From assembly GCA_944381165.1 (NCBI GenBank), contig CALWKC010000056.1, positions 1 through 43,724 of the forward strand: a stretch of DNA of 43,724 nt, in the 5' to 3' direction. Below the pieces are notes generated by a model. That model saw only the letters and a program-made list of their open reading frames with translations. It ran no database searches and was not told the origin of the DNA. Positions 1 through 8,497 of the stretch are shown here, piece after piece. Position numbers and translations under genes: made by a program. Numbering within the stretch: the stretch's first letter is position 1; the number at the start of each line of letters is the position of its first letter. The DNA is from an uncultured Lachnospira sp. GTDB taxonomy: Bacteria > Bacillota > Clostridia > Lachnospirales > Lachnospiraceae.

Positions 1-1906
1 AGATATGTAATTTATTATCAGTATCAGTAAATTTTGTATCTTCTAAAGAATTATAGTTTATTGTAAATGTCGGAGCTTCTGTATCTACTACAACACTTTC
101 TGTTGCTGATGAACTGTTTGTCGCCTTATCTGTGCTCTCAATCGTCAGCGTGTATGCGCCCTCTTCTTTGAACTCATAGGTTGCAGTGTACTTGTTTTCT
201 TCAGATTGTGTCCATGTTAATGTTCCGTTATGAATTTCCTTGCCGTTTTTTGTTACCGTCACCTTTGTAAAGTCTTTATCTCCGGCTATATTCGTGTCTG
301 TAAAGTTTTTATCTGTTATGGTAATTGTTGCTGTTGTCCCGCCTTTTGCGTTAAAGTACTTTGTTTCTCCGTCAGTTGCTGTTTCACTGCTTTTTGTATT
401 AGACACTGTCGGGGTATACTCAACTTTTATCTCCGGCGCTTTTATATCTACTACAACACTTTCTGTTACAGATGAACTGTTTGTAGCCTTATCCGTGCTC
501 TCGACCGTCAGCATATATGCGCCGTCTTCTTTGAACTCATAGGTTGCAATATGCTCGTTAGGGTCTGATGTAGCAGTCCAAGCTTTCCAATTTAAATCTT
601 TGTCATCAACAATCTGCCCATTTATCTTTACAGTTGTCTTGTCTGCTGTAAAGTTTGTCTCCGTTATGGTAATTGTCGCTGTCGTTCCCGCCTTAAAGTA
701 CTTTGTTACTTTATCGGTCGCAGTATCACTGTTTTCCGTATTAGACTCAGTATTGTAATAAGCTACATTTATCACAGGCTCAGTATTATCCTCAACATAA
801 TTTATATTCACACTTCCTGTGGTATTATCTTTTCCAATAGAACCAACATTGCATGTAACCGGTACATATCCTTTACCTAAATCAACGCTTAATGTATAAG
901 AAATTCCTCTTTTTACGCCGCTGAATTCAAAATCAGCATCCGTATTTTGCACAAAACTGCCTTTTATACTTTCATCTTTGTCTTTCTGAATAAGCGTTAT
1001 ATTAATAATCTTTTGAACAATTTCTTTAGGCAAAACATTCTGCCCGTCCTTATCCTTCAAAGAAACCGTATAATCCTGAGTAGCCCTCGCAAGACTTATA
1101 GTTGAACTTTCCTCAACATTTCCTGAAGAAACATTGATCTGCGTTTTAGGAAAATCAAAATTTAAGTCTGTGTCCGTAATTAACAAAGTATACGTTTTGT
1201 TCTCTTCATACTTTACAATTCCACTGATAACCGCCTTTTCATCACTGACGCTGCAGTCAAGCAACGTTTCATTGTCGTCGCTATCCTCTATTTTTGCACT
1301 GACTGCCTTCGCCAAATCCTCTGCGCCCATATATCCTTCCGCGTCAGCTATCTCTGCCTTATAAGAAAAATATTTGTCATATTTTTCGCTGTCAAACACA
1401 TTTGTTACATCGGCTGTATAGCCGTCAATACTGTTTCCAATTACAGTAATGCTGCTGTTCAATCTTAAAATAAAACCGTTGGTATCGGTCTTCTCATATG
1501 ATAAACTCATACGTTCTGCCGTATTTATTTCATCTTCCCCAATATCAAACGAAAGCTCATATTCACCGGAAGAAGCTGCTTCAGAACTAATAGTTACTGC
1601 TTCTTTTACAGCTGTTTTATCTTCTCCGCTCAAATTTTTATAAGTCAGCGTCCAATTTCCGCTTTCATTTGCCGCGCCTGTCGGGATATTCTCAAGCGTT
1701 ATATTCACTGCTTTATTACTCGTATCATCCGCAGCCAGCACTCGATTTAAACCGTTAAAGCTCAAAAACTTCCAGTCGCCCGTGTAAGTGGTGACTATTG
1801 TAATCAAAGCAAGAAATAATGCAGTCAGTCGCTTTAAATTTCTGAGCGAAAAAATATGCTTGCTGCTTTTAGTTTTTTTGAAAACATCTTTTTTAAACTT
1901 TTCCAT
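1..1906 (-). CDS. Secreted Ig-like repeat surface protein, 3' end outside window
   Basis: The frame opens with an ATG at 1906 behind a strong AAAGGAGAAAGG and is still open at the window edge, so about 635 N-terminal residues are visible. Residues 1-27 are Lys/Arg rich and are followed by a hydrophobic stretch (LTALFLALITIV), which reads as a signal peptide or anchor. The rest is Ser/Thr/Asp/Lys rich and beta-like. The last part holds tandem modules with a period of 363 nt (121 codons); ESTDKATNSSS and TESVVVD recur in each, and a third module begins at the edge. The pattern fits bacterial Ig-like or cadherin-like adhesin repeats. I infer an extracellular, possibly wall-attached protein; an anchor cannot be checked because the C-terminus is missing. 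The neighbouring kinase operon may or may not be related. Confidence 0.75.
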   Translation of the reverse strand, partial: MEKFKKDVFKKTKSSKHIFSLRNLKRLTALFLALITIVTTYTGDWKFLSFNGLNRVLAADDTSNKAVNITLENIPTGAANESGNWTLTYKNLSGEDKTAVKEAVTISSEAASSGEYELSFDIGEDEINTAERMSLSYEKTDTNGFILRLNSSITVIGNSIDGYTADVTNVFDSEKYDKYFSYKAEIADAEGYMGAEDLAKAVSAKIEDSDDNETLLDCSVSDEKAVISGIVKYEENKTYTLLITDTDLNFDFPKTQINVSSGNVEESSTISLARATQDYTVSLKDKDGQNVLPKEIVQKIINITLIQKDKDESIKGSFVQNTDADFEFSGVKRGISYTLSVDLGKGYVPVTCNVGSIGKDNTTGSVNINYVEDNTEPVINVAYYNTESNTENSDTATDKVTKYFKAGTTATITITETNFTADKTTVKINGQIVDDKDLNWKAWTATSDPNEHIATYEFKEDGAYMLTVESTDKATNSSSVTESVVVDIKAPEIKVEYTPTVSNTKSSETATDGETKYFNAKGGTTATITITDKNFTDTNIAGDKDFTKVTVTKNGKEIHNGTLTWTQSEENKYTATYEFKEEGAYTLTIESTDKATNSSSATESVVVDTEAPTFTINYNSLEDTKFTDTDNKLHI

Positions 1907-2011
1907 TTTCCTTTCTCCTTTCTGTCCTTTTAAAATTTCATTAAACGTACATTATAAAAAATAAAAATCCATTCCGTGCTCTCTTACTCAATCGCCTTTA
2001 TTCAACCAGTT

Positions 2012-2671
2012 TTATTCAATCACCTCGTTTGTGTGAGTCATTAATATCTGCCTTTCCAGCAGGAAATGAATTTCTCTGTGCTTCGGAGCCGAATTTTCTG
2101 CAAGAACAGAAGTCTCTCCCTCGCGCTCATTTTCTTCTATCACGCTTTGACTGAGAATAGAAGTTTCAGTCTCATTTAAAACAGCAGTTCCGTTTTCCTC
2201 GCTCTGCGCCGAATACAAATCAGAATTAACGCTGCTGTTTTTAACATTTAAATCTGAAGCCTGCTGTGCCGCATTTGACAATCCGCTGCTTGAATTTGCT
2301 TCAGAAATATAATTTTTCCCGGTATCATTAACTGCCTCTCTCTCTTCCTTAGGCGGTGGAGTAATTACAGCCTTCTTTTTAGGATTTCTGAGCTTACCTG
2401 TTGTATACCCTGTAGATGCGCTGCTCAGCCTGCCTGACGGAGTCATCATCTTTTCATGCCTTGCGCCTGCGGAACGCCGTTTTAACTGTCCGGTATATTC
2501 CGTATCCTCAGTCATTTGCCGAATTTCACGCTTACGGGTAATACCTGACAAATCCTGAAAAATCTTTTTTATGTTAAAAGCAAAAAACTCAACTACCGCG
2601 GCGACAAACAGAATTATGCCAAGTGCCAGAAAAATATTTTTTAATATATGAAATATCTCCATTGAGCTCAT
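2012..2671 (-). CDS. Single-pass membrane protein with ETS(V/I)L motifs, last gene of kinase operon
   Basis: This 219-residue protein has one N-terminal membrane segment (about residues 12-33). A basic stretch follows (KKIFQDLSGITRKREIR), and the remaining 150 or so residues look disordered and rich in Ser, Glu and Asn. No enzymatic domain is visible. Near the C-terminus are TETSIL (Thr about 170) and GETSVL (Thr about 187), and a weaker GTAVL lies upstream. The same ETSVL string occurs twice in the FHA protein encoded at 5264-6781 and resembles EETSCLG in the kinase activation loop. The start lies 31 bp downstream of the kinase stop, so co-transcription is likely. I infer a membrane-tethered phosphorylation substrate or FHA ligand; the function is unknown. 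Confidence 0.7.
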   Translation of the reverse strand: MSSMEIFHILKNIFLALGIILFVAAVVEFFAFNIKKIFQDLSGITRKREIRQMTEDTEYTGQLKRRSAGARHEKMMTPSGRLSSASTGYTTGKLRNPKKKAVITPPPKEEREAVNDTGKNYISEANSSSGLSNAAQQASDLNVKNSSVNSDLYSAQSEENGTAVLNETETSILSQSVIEENEREGETSVLAENSAPKHREIHFLLERQILMTHTNEVIE

Positions 2672-2702
2672 ATTCTATCCTCCCTATAACATCAGCATTT
2701 TT

Positions 2703-4394
2703 CTAACTGAAAGTGCTGCTGAGTTTACTGTTCGCCAAATCGGCGTATCTTGAAATATCAGACTTGAGTTCGTCAGCCCTTGAATTATTCTGTATAACAA
2801 CTCCCGGTGCCGCTTCCTCAATCTGCGTAATAAGCGAACTCATTTCATCTTTTGAAATACTTGCCATTTTAAAATTATCTGCATTATTATAAATAGAAGA
2901 TAAAATATATCTCATTAAATACAGCTTTGTTATCGCGCTGTCAGCCTCCTGATTATAAAGCTCGTTCAAATCCTGCCAGTAGGTTGCATACGACGCGTCC
3001 GACTCTCCGTCCCGCGCAATAATTCCAAGTTCGTTATAGTAATTTCCTATCTTCACATAAATTTGAGCCGTATTATATTGAACGGAATTTGTTCCGTCCT
3101 TTAGCTTTGTAACCTTAGCAAACCATCTTGTGGCAAGCGTTGATTGTCCGACTACGTCTGCCGATGAACTGCCATAATCATACCAATACGCTATAGCAAC
3201 GTCGTACGCAAACTCCGCATACCCCTTTGTGTTGGTTGCAAAAAGCTCCTCGTTGGTATTCCCGTTTGTCGCCTTTGTATTCAAAACAGCGATAAGCGTG
3301 TTAGATTCGTCGTCTGTAAACCGCCTGTCCTCATCCTTTAAGAAACTGTCAAGCATTTTGTCATATGCCTCGTCTCTCGAAGGGTCCAACTCGATAGCTC
3401 TCTTGCAGTTTTCCACAATGTCGTCCTTATTGGCTGTTTTTCCCGCCTGCTCCATATAAGAATTATATGTGTCGCTCTTTATCTGATTTTCCCTCAGACC
3501 GCACAGCATTGATGAAATCAGAAACAATACCATTAAAACAGCAGTCGCTATAAAGCTTCCGAATTTAACCTTTTGTTTATGGCGGTGCTCCTTATCGTTG
3601 TCCTCATAATGATTTAAGGCAAACATAAGCTCGCTGCACGACTGGTAACGCTCGTCAGGGTCTGTTTTCGTACACTTTAAAATTATCTCCTCAAGCCCTG
3701 AAGAAAGCGTCGGATCCCACCAGCGAATAGGTTTCATTTCATACGGCGGCTCAGCAGGGCTTCGTCCCGTAACCAGATGATACATAGTCGCGCCTAAGCA
3801 ATAAATATCCGTTCTGGCGTCCGTCCTTCCTCGTCCTCCGTACTGTTCAGGCGCGGCATAGCCTCTTGTTCCCAGACATGACGTTTCCTCGACATTGTCG
3901 TTCATAAATTCCTTTGCCGTTCCGAAATCAATCAGACAAACTTCTCCGTTCGGCTGAAGCATTATATTTGCCGGCTTTAAATCTCTGTAAATAATAGGCG
4001 GTTTTCTGCTGTGGAGATACCCAAGCACATCGCATAACTGCTTCGCCCACTCGACAACATATGCCTGCGGCTGAGCGCCGCCCTCTTTTATTGCATGGCT
4101 GAGAGAATTTCCTTCTATATAATCCATTACAATAAGAAAAGAATCTTCCGCATCAATTACATCAATAATACTTGGCAGATTAGGGTGACTGAGTTTTTTA
4201 AGAATATCCGTCTCGGCAATAAGATTTTGCTTTACTACCTCTATATCCTGTTTTCCGTCTTTTCGTACTTCCTTTATCGCCCACTGTTTATTTGCCTTTT
4301 CATTCATGGCAAGGTAAACAACCGACATTCCGCCCTGACCGATTTTGTTAAGAATTTTGTATTTTCCATCTAATACTGAACCAATTTCCAGCAT
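2703..4394 (-). CDS. Membrane Ser/Thr protein kinase with extracellular helical repeat domain
   Basis: A Hanks-type (PknB-like) kinase domain fills residues 10-262. It has a glycine loop (IGQGGMSVVY), Lys41 in AIKEV, YRDLKPANI with catalytic Asp138, DFG at 156-158, activation loop EETSCLGTRGYAAPEQ with Thr171, and DIYCLG. A juxtamembrane basic stretch and one membrane helix (about 278-300) follow. The outer part of about 260 residues is helical and TPR-like (NCKRAIELDPSRDEAYDKML) instead of carrying the PASTA repeats of peptidoglycan-sensing PrkC/PknB kinases. The signal sensed is therefore probably different. The gene starts 13 bp after the phosphatase stop, the usual kinase/phosphatase pairing. 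The kinase call is firm; ligand and targets are not known. Confidence 0.93.
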   Translation of the reverse strand: MLEIGSVLDGKYKILNKIGQGGMSVVYLAMNEKANKQWAIKEVRKDGKQDIEVVKQNLIAETDILKKLSHPNLPSIIDVIDAEDSFLIVMDYIEGNSLSHAIKEGGAQPQAYVVEWAKQLCDVLGYLHSRKPPIIYRDLKPANIMLQPNGEVCLIDFGTAKEFMNDNVEETSCLGTRGYAAPEQYGGRGRTDARTDIYCLGATMYHLVTGRSPAEPPYEMKPIRWWDPTLSSGLEEIILKCTKTDPDERYQSCSELMFALNHYEDNDKEHRHKQKVKFGSFIATAVLMVLFLISSMLCGLRENQIKSDTYNSYMEQAGKTANKDDIVENCKRAIELDPSRDEAYDKMLDSFLKDEDRRFTDDESNTLIAVLNTKATNGNTNEELFATNTKGYAEFAYDVAIAYWYDYGSSSADVVGQSTLATRWFAKVTKLKDGTNSVQYNTAQIYVKIGNYYNELGIIARDGESDASYATYWQDLNELYNQEADSAITKLYLMRYILSSIYNNADNFKMASISKDEMSSLITQIEEAAPGVVIQNNSRADELKSDISRYADLANSKLSSTFS

Positions 4395-4407
4395 TGCCTT
4401 TCCTCCC

Positions 4408-5175
4408 CTAACATACTTTAATCAATGCGACGGAAATGTTATCTGTCTCCAGCCTGTATTTATCCAGATTTGTCAAATATACCGAATTTGCTTTCATCTG
4501 GTCTTCATTAGAAAGAACTGCAGGATTCAGATACTGATAAATTTCCTCGCGGGATATAACATGGCGAAAACCGTCCGAACACAGCATAAAAATATCGTTT
4601 CGTCTTACAGTTCCCGAAAAAAAGTCGGGTACAACTATGCTTGACGCTCCCACGCACTGAAGCAGCACGTTTCTTTGCGGGTCGGTCTTAGCCTGCTCCT
4701 CCGTCATTCTTCCCGCATCTATTTCCCTCTGTATATAACTTTGATCCTTTGTAATCTGATTTAACTGCTCGTTAATTACATACATTCTGGAATCACCGAC
4801 ATTTATGCAGTAATATCTGTCGTTATATAAAAGTACTCCTACAACTGTTGTTCCCAGATTAAATCTGTTATTATTTCCGTAATTTGTTATAGACTGATTT
4901 TGCTGTGATATAATATCTCTCCATTGGTCATACAATCTGTTTTCCTGAAAATCTGTTTCAAGCATTTTTTTTAAATCTGTCTGAAACCAATTTGCAAATG
5001 CTTTTATAACTGTCGCCGAGGCAAGTTCTCCTTTTGCAAGTCCTCCCATTCCGTCACACACCATCGCAAATGCAATATTTCCTACATCTGTCTTAGCAAT
5101 CTGTATTAAAACCGAATCCTGATTAGTTTTTTTCTTGATACCAATATCACTGTGTGCTGTCGCTAAAAATTCCAT
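4408..5175 (-). CDS. PP2C-family Ser/Thr protein phosphatase
   Basis: This 255-residue protein is a full-length PPM/PP2C phosphatase of the PrpC/Stp type with no membrane segment. Metal-binding and catalytic motifs are present in order: DIGIKKKTNQDS near the N-terminus, VCDGMGG around residue 40, NVGDSRMY in the middle, LCSDGF, and a C-terminal DNISVALI. The metal-ligand aspartates of these motifs are intact. It lies between the FHA protease and the kinase gene in one transcription direction, so I infer that it reverses phosphorylation set by that kinase, including on the FHA protein and the small membrane protein. The ATG follows a GGCGGAGAG stretch that can serve as ribosome binding site. 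Confidence 0.93.
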   Translation of the reverse strand: MEFLATAHSDIGIKKKTNQDSVLIQIAKTDVGNIAFAMVCDGMGGLAKGELASATVIKAFANWFQTDLKKMLETDFQENRLYDQWRDIISQQNQSITNYGNNNRFNLGTTVVGVLLYNDRYYCINVGDSRMYVINEQLNQITKDQSYIQREIDAGRMTEEQAKTDPQRNVLLQCVGASSIVVPDFFSGTVRRNDIFMLCSDGFRHVISREEIYQYLNPAVLSNEDQMKANSVYLTNLDKYRLETDNISVALIKVC

Positions 5176-5223
5176 ACTTTTACTCTCCGCCCTCTTGCGC
5201 TCTTTTTAAAATCGTATATGACA

Positions 5224-5257
5224 GTGTGCAGGACAAAAATAATTTTCTCCTGCACAC
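5224..5257. other. Perfect 10-bp inverted repeat between HtrA-FHA and PP2C genes
   Basis: GTGTGCAGGA and TCCTGCACAC flank a 14-nt AT-rich loop. On the minus (coding) strand no T-run follows the hairpin, so it is a poor terminator for the operon. It could instead cap, process or attenuate the mRNA downstream of the FHA gene. A T-run is present only when read on the plus strand. Confidence 0.5.
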
Positions 5258-5263
5258 AATTTT

Positions 5264-6781
5264 TTATCTGAAAATAAATTCTTCATCAGCAAGTTTAATT
5301 CTGTCGTTCACGTTAAGGCGTACTTCCTGATTAGGCGCAAGCTGCTGTCCGTTAAGAAATGTGTTGTTGGTTGAATTTAAGTCAACAATAAAATATGAAC
5401 CGTTGCGGTAAATTATATTTGCATGAGTTCTGCTGACCGAATTGTTGTTAGCTACACAATAATCAACTCTGTTTCTCTCTTTTCCAAGAACAAACTTTGC
5501 TTTTCTTATTGAAATATTTTCTCCTGTCTTAACTCTTACCAATGTTGCAGGAATCTGTCCTGCTCCGCCAAGTACAGATGTCTCGCCTGCTCCGTTATCC
5601 AATACAGATGTCTCGCTTCCACCCATATCCATTGGAGTAACAGGAGGTACCGGCGGAGCGATAGGCGTTGTCGGTCTTGCATTTTGCTGCTGAGGAGGCA
5701 TAACTCCTGGGCCTGCAGACATATTATAAGAATTAGGTTTCCTTTTTTTACTTGATGATTTTGATTTTACAACCACTATGATTACTATAATTACAACAAC
5801 CACAACGACTGCCGCAGCTATTATTATAATAAGAAGCACTGTGTTATCGGCTTCCTCCGGCTCAGTTACCGCCTCTGTAGCTGCCTGCGTTGGCGGAACT
5901 GTTACTTTTTCCTCCTCCTGCTGAGTAGGTGCCTGTGTAGCAGGCGGAACTGAAGTTCCGTTTATAGCAGAAGCTGTCTCATATGGAATACCAAATGCAT
6001 CAAGAATTTTTATAACCTCATCAATCTGAATTGAGAAGAAATATGTTGCTTCTGTATTTCCCGTATTAATTCCCACAACATTTCCGTTGCTGTCTACAAG
6101 CGGACCTCCGGAATTTCCGTCTGTAAGCGTTGCTGAATGCTGTATAAAATTAACATTGTTAATAGTTGTAAGTTTAGTTACATTTCCCTGAGTAATCGTA
6201 ACGTCGTTCGACGTATAGTAGCTTGTGTCCTGAACATATGTAAGCGCTGCCGGAAAACCAAGCGCGTATACGTTCTGCGTCTGATATACAGCGCTTGAAG
6301 ACGCTGCGTCTTTCACAAGCTTTAAAGTAATTCTGTCATAAATAACCTCGTCCAGCTTAAGTATCGCCCAGTCAGTCTCCGCACTGTACTTGACGAGCTG
6401 CGCCGTAACGGTAACATCTCCCTTTACAACAACTTCAATTCTTGTATTAAGCTCAGTTGTGTTAAAGAACTGTTTTGCCGCGTCTTCTGTAGTGCTGTCG
6501 AGAGAAACTACATGACAGTTAGTAATTACATACTGTGCTCCGGAAGAGCCTCCGCTTCCAATAAGGAAGCCGCTGCCTCCCTGAATGAGAGAAGCCTTAC
6601 CTGCCTGGTCCACATAATTCACATTGACCTCAACAACACCATTTTTTGCATCTAAAACAGCCTGTGATGCCGTATCAGCTTTTACCTCAACAGTTTCTTT
6701 TGATAATGACATTAATGAAAGCGCAAAAACAAATGCAAATGCCATTGCCGCCACTTTTCTTATAGTTCTTTTCAATTTCAT
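5264..6781 (-). CDS. Transmembrane HtrA-type serine protease with cytoplasmic FHA domain
   Basis: The order is signal peptide or anchor (about 1-36), trypsin-like protease (about 40-265), Thr/Pro/Gln-rich linker, membrane helix (313-338), Lys-rich stop-transfer, disordered Pro-rich linker, and FHA domain (about 413-505). The triad is visible as TNCH (His90), TDWAI (Asp137) and DGNSGGPL (Ser224). There is no PDZ domain, unlike classical HtrA/DegP. The FHA domain has the phosphothreonine-binding core SVSRTHANI and DLNSTNNTFLNG. Two ETSVL motifs (Thr391, Thr401) just before the FHA domain resemble the N-terminal ETTSVF phospho-motif of mycobacterial GarA. This is the first gene of the operon. 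I infer an outside protease coupled to inside phospho-signalling, with the FHA domain possibly binding its own phosphorylated tail. Confidence 0.92.
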   Translation of the reverse strand: MKLKRTIRKVAAMAFAFVFALSLMSLSKETVEVKADTASQAVLDAKNGVVEVNVNYVDQAGKASLIQGGSGFLIGSGGSSGAQYVITNCHVVSLDSTTEDAAKQFFNTTELNTRIEVVVKGDVTVTAQLVKYSAETDWAILKLDEVIYDRITLKLVKDAASSSAVYQTQNVYALGFPAALTYVQDTSYYTSNDVTITQGNVTKLTTINNVNFIQHSATLTDGNSGGPLVDSNGNVVGINTGNTEATYFFSIQIDEVIKILDAFGIPYETASAINGTSVPPATQAPTQQEEEKVTVPPTQAATEAVTEPEEADNTVLLIIIIAAAVVVVVVIIVIIVVVKSKSSSKKRKPNSYNMSAGPGVMPPQQQNARPTTPIAPPVPPVTPMDMGGSETSVLDNGAGETSVLGGAGQIPATLVRVKTGENISIRKAKFVLGKERNRVDYCVANNNSVSRTHANIIYRNGSYFIVDLNSTNNTFLNGQQLAPNQEVRLNVNDRIKLADEEFIFR

Positions 6782-6819
6782 CCTTTTTCTCCTCCATAAG
6801 TTATTCGGATTTTTACGAC

Positions 6820-6848
6820 ATTATAACACTCATTTATTGCATTTGCAA
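6820..6848 (-). promoter_or_regulatory. Sigma-A type promoter of the HtrA-FHA/kinase operon
   Basis: On the minus strand TTGCAA (6843-6848) is followed after 17 bp by a perfect TATAAT (6820-6825), with TG one base upstream as in extended -10 promoters. The ATG at 6781 lies about 32 nt past the expected start and has GGAGGAG as ribosome binding site. Confidence 0.65.
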
Positions 6849-6849
6849 T
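6836..6849. promoter_or_regulatory. Palindrome over the -35 box of the HtrA-FHA promoter
   Basis: ATTGCA-TT-TGCAAT is a perfect 6-2-6 inverted repeat that covers the -35 hexamer of the minus-strand promoter, so a bound protein would block it. A different palindrome lies 17 bp further toward xre. Confidence 0.45.
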
Positions 6850-6865
6850 ATAATAGTTTGCAATT

Positions 6866-6882
6866 ACAATGTATAACATTGT
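6866..6882. promoter_or_regulatory. Probable operator of the XRE regulator
   Basis: ACAATGTATAACATTGT is a perfect 6-5-6 inverted repeat typical of XRE/lambda-repressor-like operators. It ends 11 bp before a TATAAT (6894-6899) that is the likely -10 box of the xre gene at 6928. The position suggests autorepression. I could not find a good -35 for this promoter. Confidence 0.55.
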
Positions 6883-6927
6883 TTTAAAAGTCATATAATA
6901 TAGTTACACTTTTATAGAGGTGACTCT

Positions 6928-7167
6928 ATGAATACAAAATATAGTCAAGAATTCAAAATGATTGGGTTAAATATTGCTTACTATCGTAAGCTAAAAAATT
7001 TATCCCAAATGCAGCTCGCCGAGAAAATCAATATCAGCAGAACTCATATGAGTAATATTGAGGCGCCAAATATGCCAACCTCTATTTCTTTGGAAACACT
7101 TTTTGACATTGCTGAAGCACTTGAAATTCCCCCCGCGCTGCTTCTTACTTTTCAGACAGCATACTAA
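6928..7167 (+). CDS. Small XRE-family helix-turn-helix regulator
   Basis: This 79-residue protein is almost entirely one HTH_3 (Cro/C1) domain. LSQMQLAEKINISRTHMSNIEAP is the helix-turn-helix, followed by SISLETLFDIAEALEIPPALLL, which is typical of the fourth and fifth helices. There is no second domain for ligand binding, dimerisation or proteolysis. The start is supported by AGAGGTGA nine bases upstream. It is divergent from the protease/kinase operon, and the shared 146-bp intergenic region holds two palindromes, so it may regulate itself and perhaps the operon. It is the only plus-strand gene left of the putative origin. Confidence 0.88.
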   Translation: MNTKYSQEFKMIGLNIAYYRKLKNLSQMQLAEKINISRTHMSNIEAPNMPTSISLETLFDIAEALEIPPALLLTFQTAY

Positions 7168-7322
7168 ACTAAGCTGGAGACAAAAATTACTTCTTAATGC
7201 TGCAAAGCGTCCAAAAATATCTTTTGAACGCTAAAGAACACCACTTTACAGCAAAGTAATTCAAAAACTTAAAAATTAAAAGTTAAAATACTAAAAATTT
7301 TTAAGACACCACAAACCAAAAA

Positions 7323-7364
7323 CCCCGCGGCAGTTTATGAATAACTAACTGCCACGGGGCTTTT
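7323..7364. terminator. Bidirectional rho-independent terminator after xre and the papain-like gene
   Basis: CCCCG and GGCAGTT pair with AACTGCC and CGGGG across one C/A mismatch and an 11-nt loop. A T-run follows on both strands (TTTT on plus, TTTTT on minus). It lies between the convergent genes ending at 7167 and 7481. The rest of 7168-7480 is AT rich and holds nothing else I can name. Confidence 0.8.
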
Positions 7365-7480
7365 ACTGTCTGCATTACACAGACCTCTCATTGACTTTTT
7401 TATTTAATTGGATTTTTCCTTCCTCTATATACTTATACGTATTGTTATCAAATTTGGTTACAAAACTCAAAAAATTTTTT

Positions 7481-8314
7481 CTACCATTCCCACCTTGTTA
7501 TATAAAATCCTGTAAGCTCTTCTCTCGGTATCTTTCTTCCCCATGAAATCATACAGGCTTCATAATCTGCGTTGCACTCCGCCACGACAACATACTCGTC
7601 TGTCTTATCAATTATGAATACCGTATGCGAATTATTATAAATAACTGCCTGGTCTCCTATGTGAATATTGTCATAATTAAGAAATCTGACCGCAGAAGTA
7701 TTTTCCCCAAATACAAAATCGCTGAGCATACTCGCAAAACCCCAGCACTGTGTACTCGTATCAACATATGGATAAGCCTCGCTTGACCGGCCGTTGTAGG
7801 TATTGCAGTACAGCTCACCGAATATGGAGTTACAGCAGGGCACATCGGTAACATTTAAATAGCTCATAGAGCCGCACCCCATGCTGTTCCAATATTTACC
7901 GTCGGGAAACATTGTCTTTAGCTCATCTATCTTACTGTAAAAATAATCAAGCCACCCTTCAGGATATTCAAATTCAGCCGTTTCCTCCGGAGCTGTATCA
8001 GGCTTCCATATTTCATCGTCAGGATCGGCATACTTTCTCCAATACTCTTCCGTGCCTTCCTCCGCCTCATCTTGGGCATTATTATTTTGAGTTTCAGCTT
8101 CATTATCAACGTAGTTAGCTTCCGAATATTCCAATGTCTCGTCCCCTGCTGTATCCTGCTCCGAAAAAAGCGTTTCCTCTTCTGCCTGTGCAGAATCTGA
8201 ACTTTCTTCCGCCTGTGTACTGCCTAAAACATCCAAATCATTTTTCGCGGTTGAACTCCTAAACGCCCGGTTCTTGAATACACTCAGATAAAATATACAC
8301 GCCACAAAGCACAC
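7481..8314 (-). CDS. Secreted papain-fold (CHAP/NlpC-like) protein, N-terminus interrupted by a stop
   Basis: The 277-residue frame begins at a GTG with a membrane segment (VCFVACIFYLSVF), then an acidic low-complexity linker (about 25-110), then a C-terminal domain. That domain holds TQCWGFASMLSDF (candidate catalytic Cys), HIGDQAVI, NNSHTVFII (candidate His) and VVVAECN, the order seen in cysteine amidase/endopeptidase folds. I infer a cell-surface cysteine hydrolase or amidase. The likely original start is a TTG at 8357-8359, six bases after a perfect AGGTGA, but codon 7 from there is TAA (8339-8341). After it the frame continues KIAAVCFAVCF and completes a normal signal anchor. The gene may therefore be a recent nonsense mutant or depend on re-initiation at GTG. 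Confidence 0.65.
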   Translation of the reverse strand: MCFVACIFYLSVFKNRAFRSSTAKNDLDVLGSTQAEESSDSAQAEEETLFSEQDTAGDETLEYSEANYVDNEAETQNNNAQDEAEEGTEEYWRKYADPDDEIWKPDTAPEETAEFEYPEGWLDYFYSKIDELKTMFPDGKYWNSMGCGSMSYLNVTDVPCCNSIFGELYCNTYNGRSSEAYPYVDTSTQCWGFASMLSDFVFGENTSAVRFLNYDNIHIGDQAVIYNNSHTVFIIDKTDEYVVVAECNADYEACMISWGRKIPREELTGFYITRWEW

Positions 8315-8446
8315 TGCAAAACATACAGCAGCTATTTTTTATAACTTTTTGTTCTTCAAAATATATCACCTATTTAAAAATTTTCAAATACTATTTTATA
8401 ATCTTACAAATTAATATACGAAGTCAACCAAAAAAAAGTTTAAAAA

Positions 8447-8478
8447 GTGATATATTTTTTAAGATTTTAAAAAATCAC
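8447..8478 (-). terminator. AT-rich terminator candidate after DUF2325 gene
   Basis: GTGAT...ATCAC arms enclose an A/T-rich stem, and on the minus strand the hairpin is followed by two T-runs. It lies just past the stop of the gene at 8498 and before the next minus-strand gene. Confidence 0.4.
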
Positions 8479-8497
8479 AGCGAAATCAGCCTGAATT

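Noticed and set aside
6860-6900. Complete sigma-A promoter for xre
   Set aside because: A TATAAT is present at 6894-6899, but no acceptable -35 lies 16-18 bp upstream, so only the -10 and the operator are reported.
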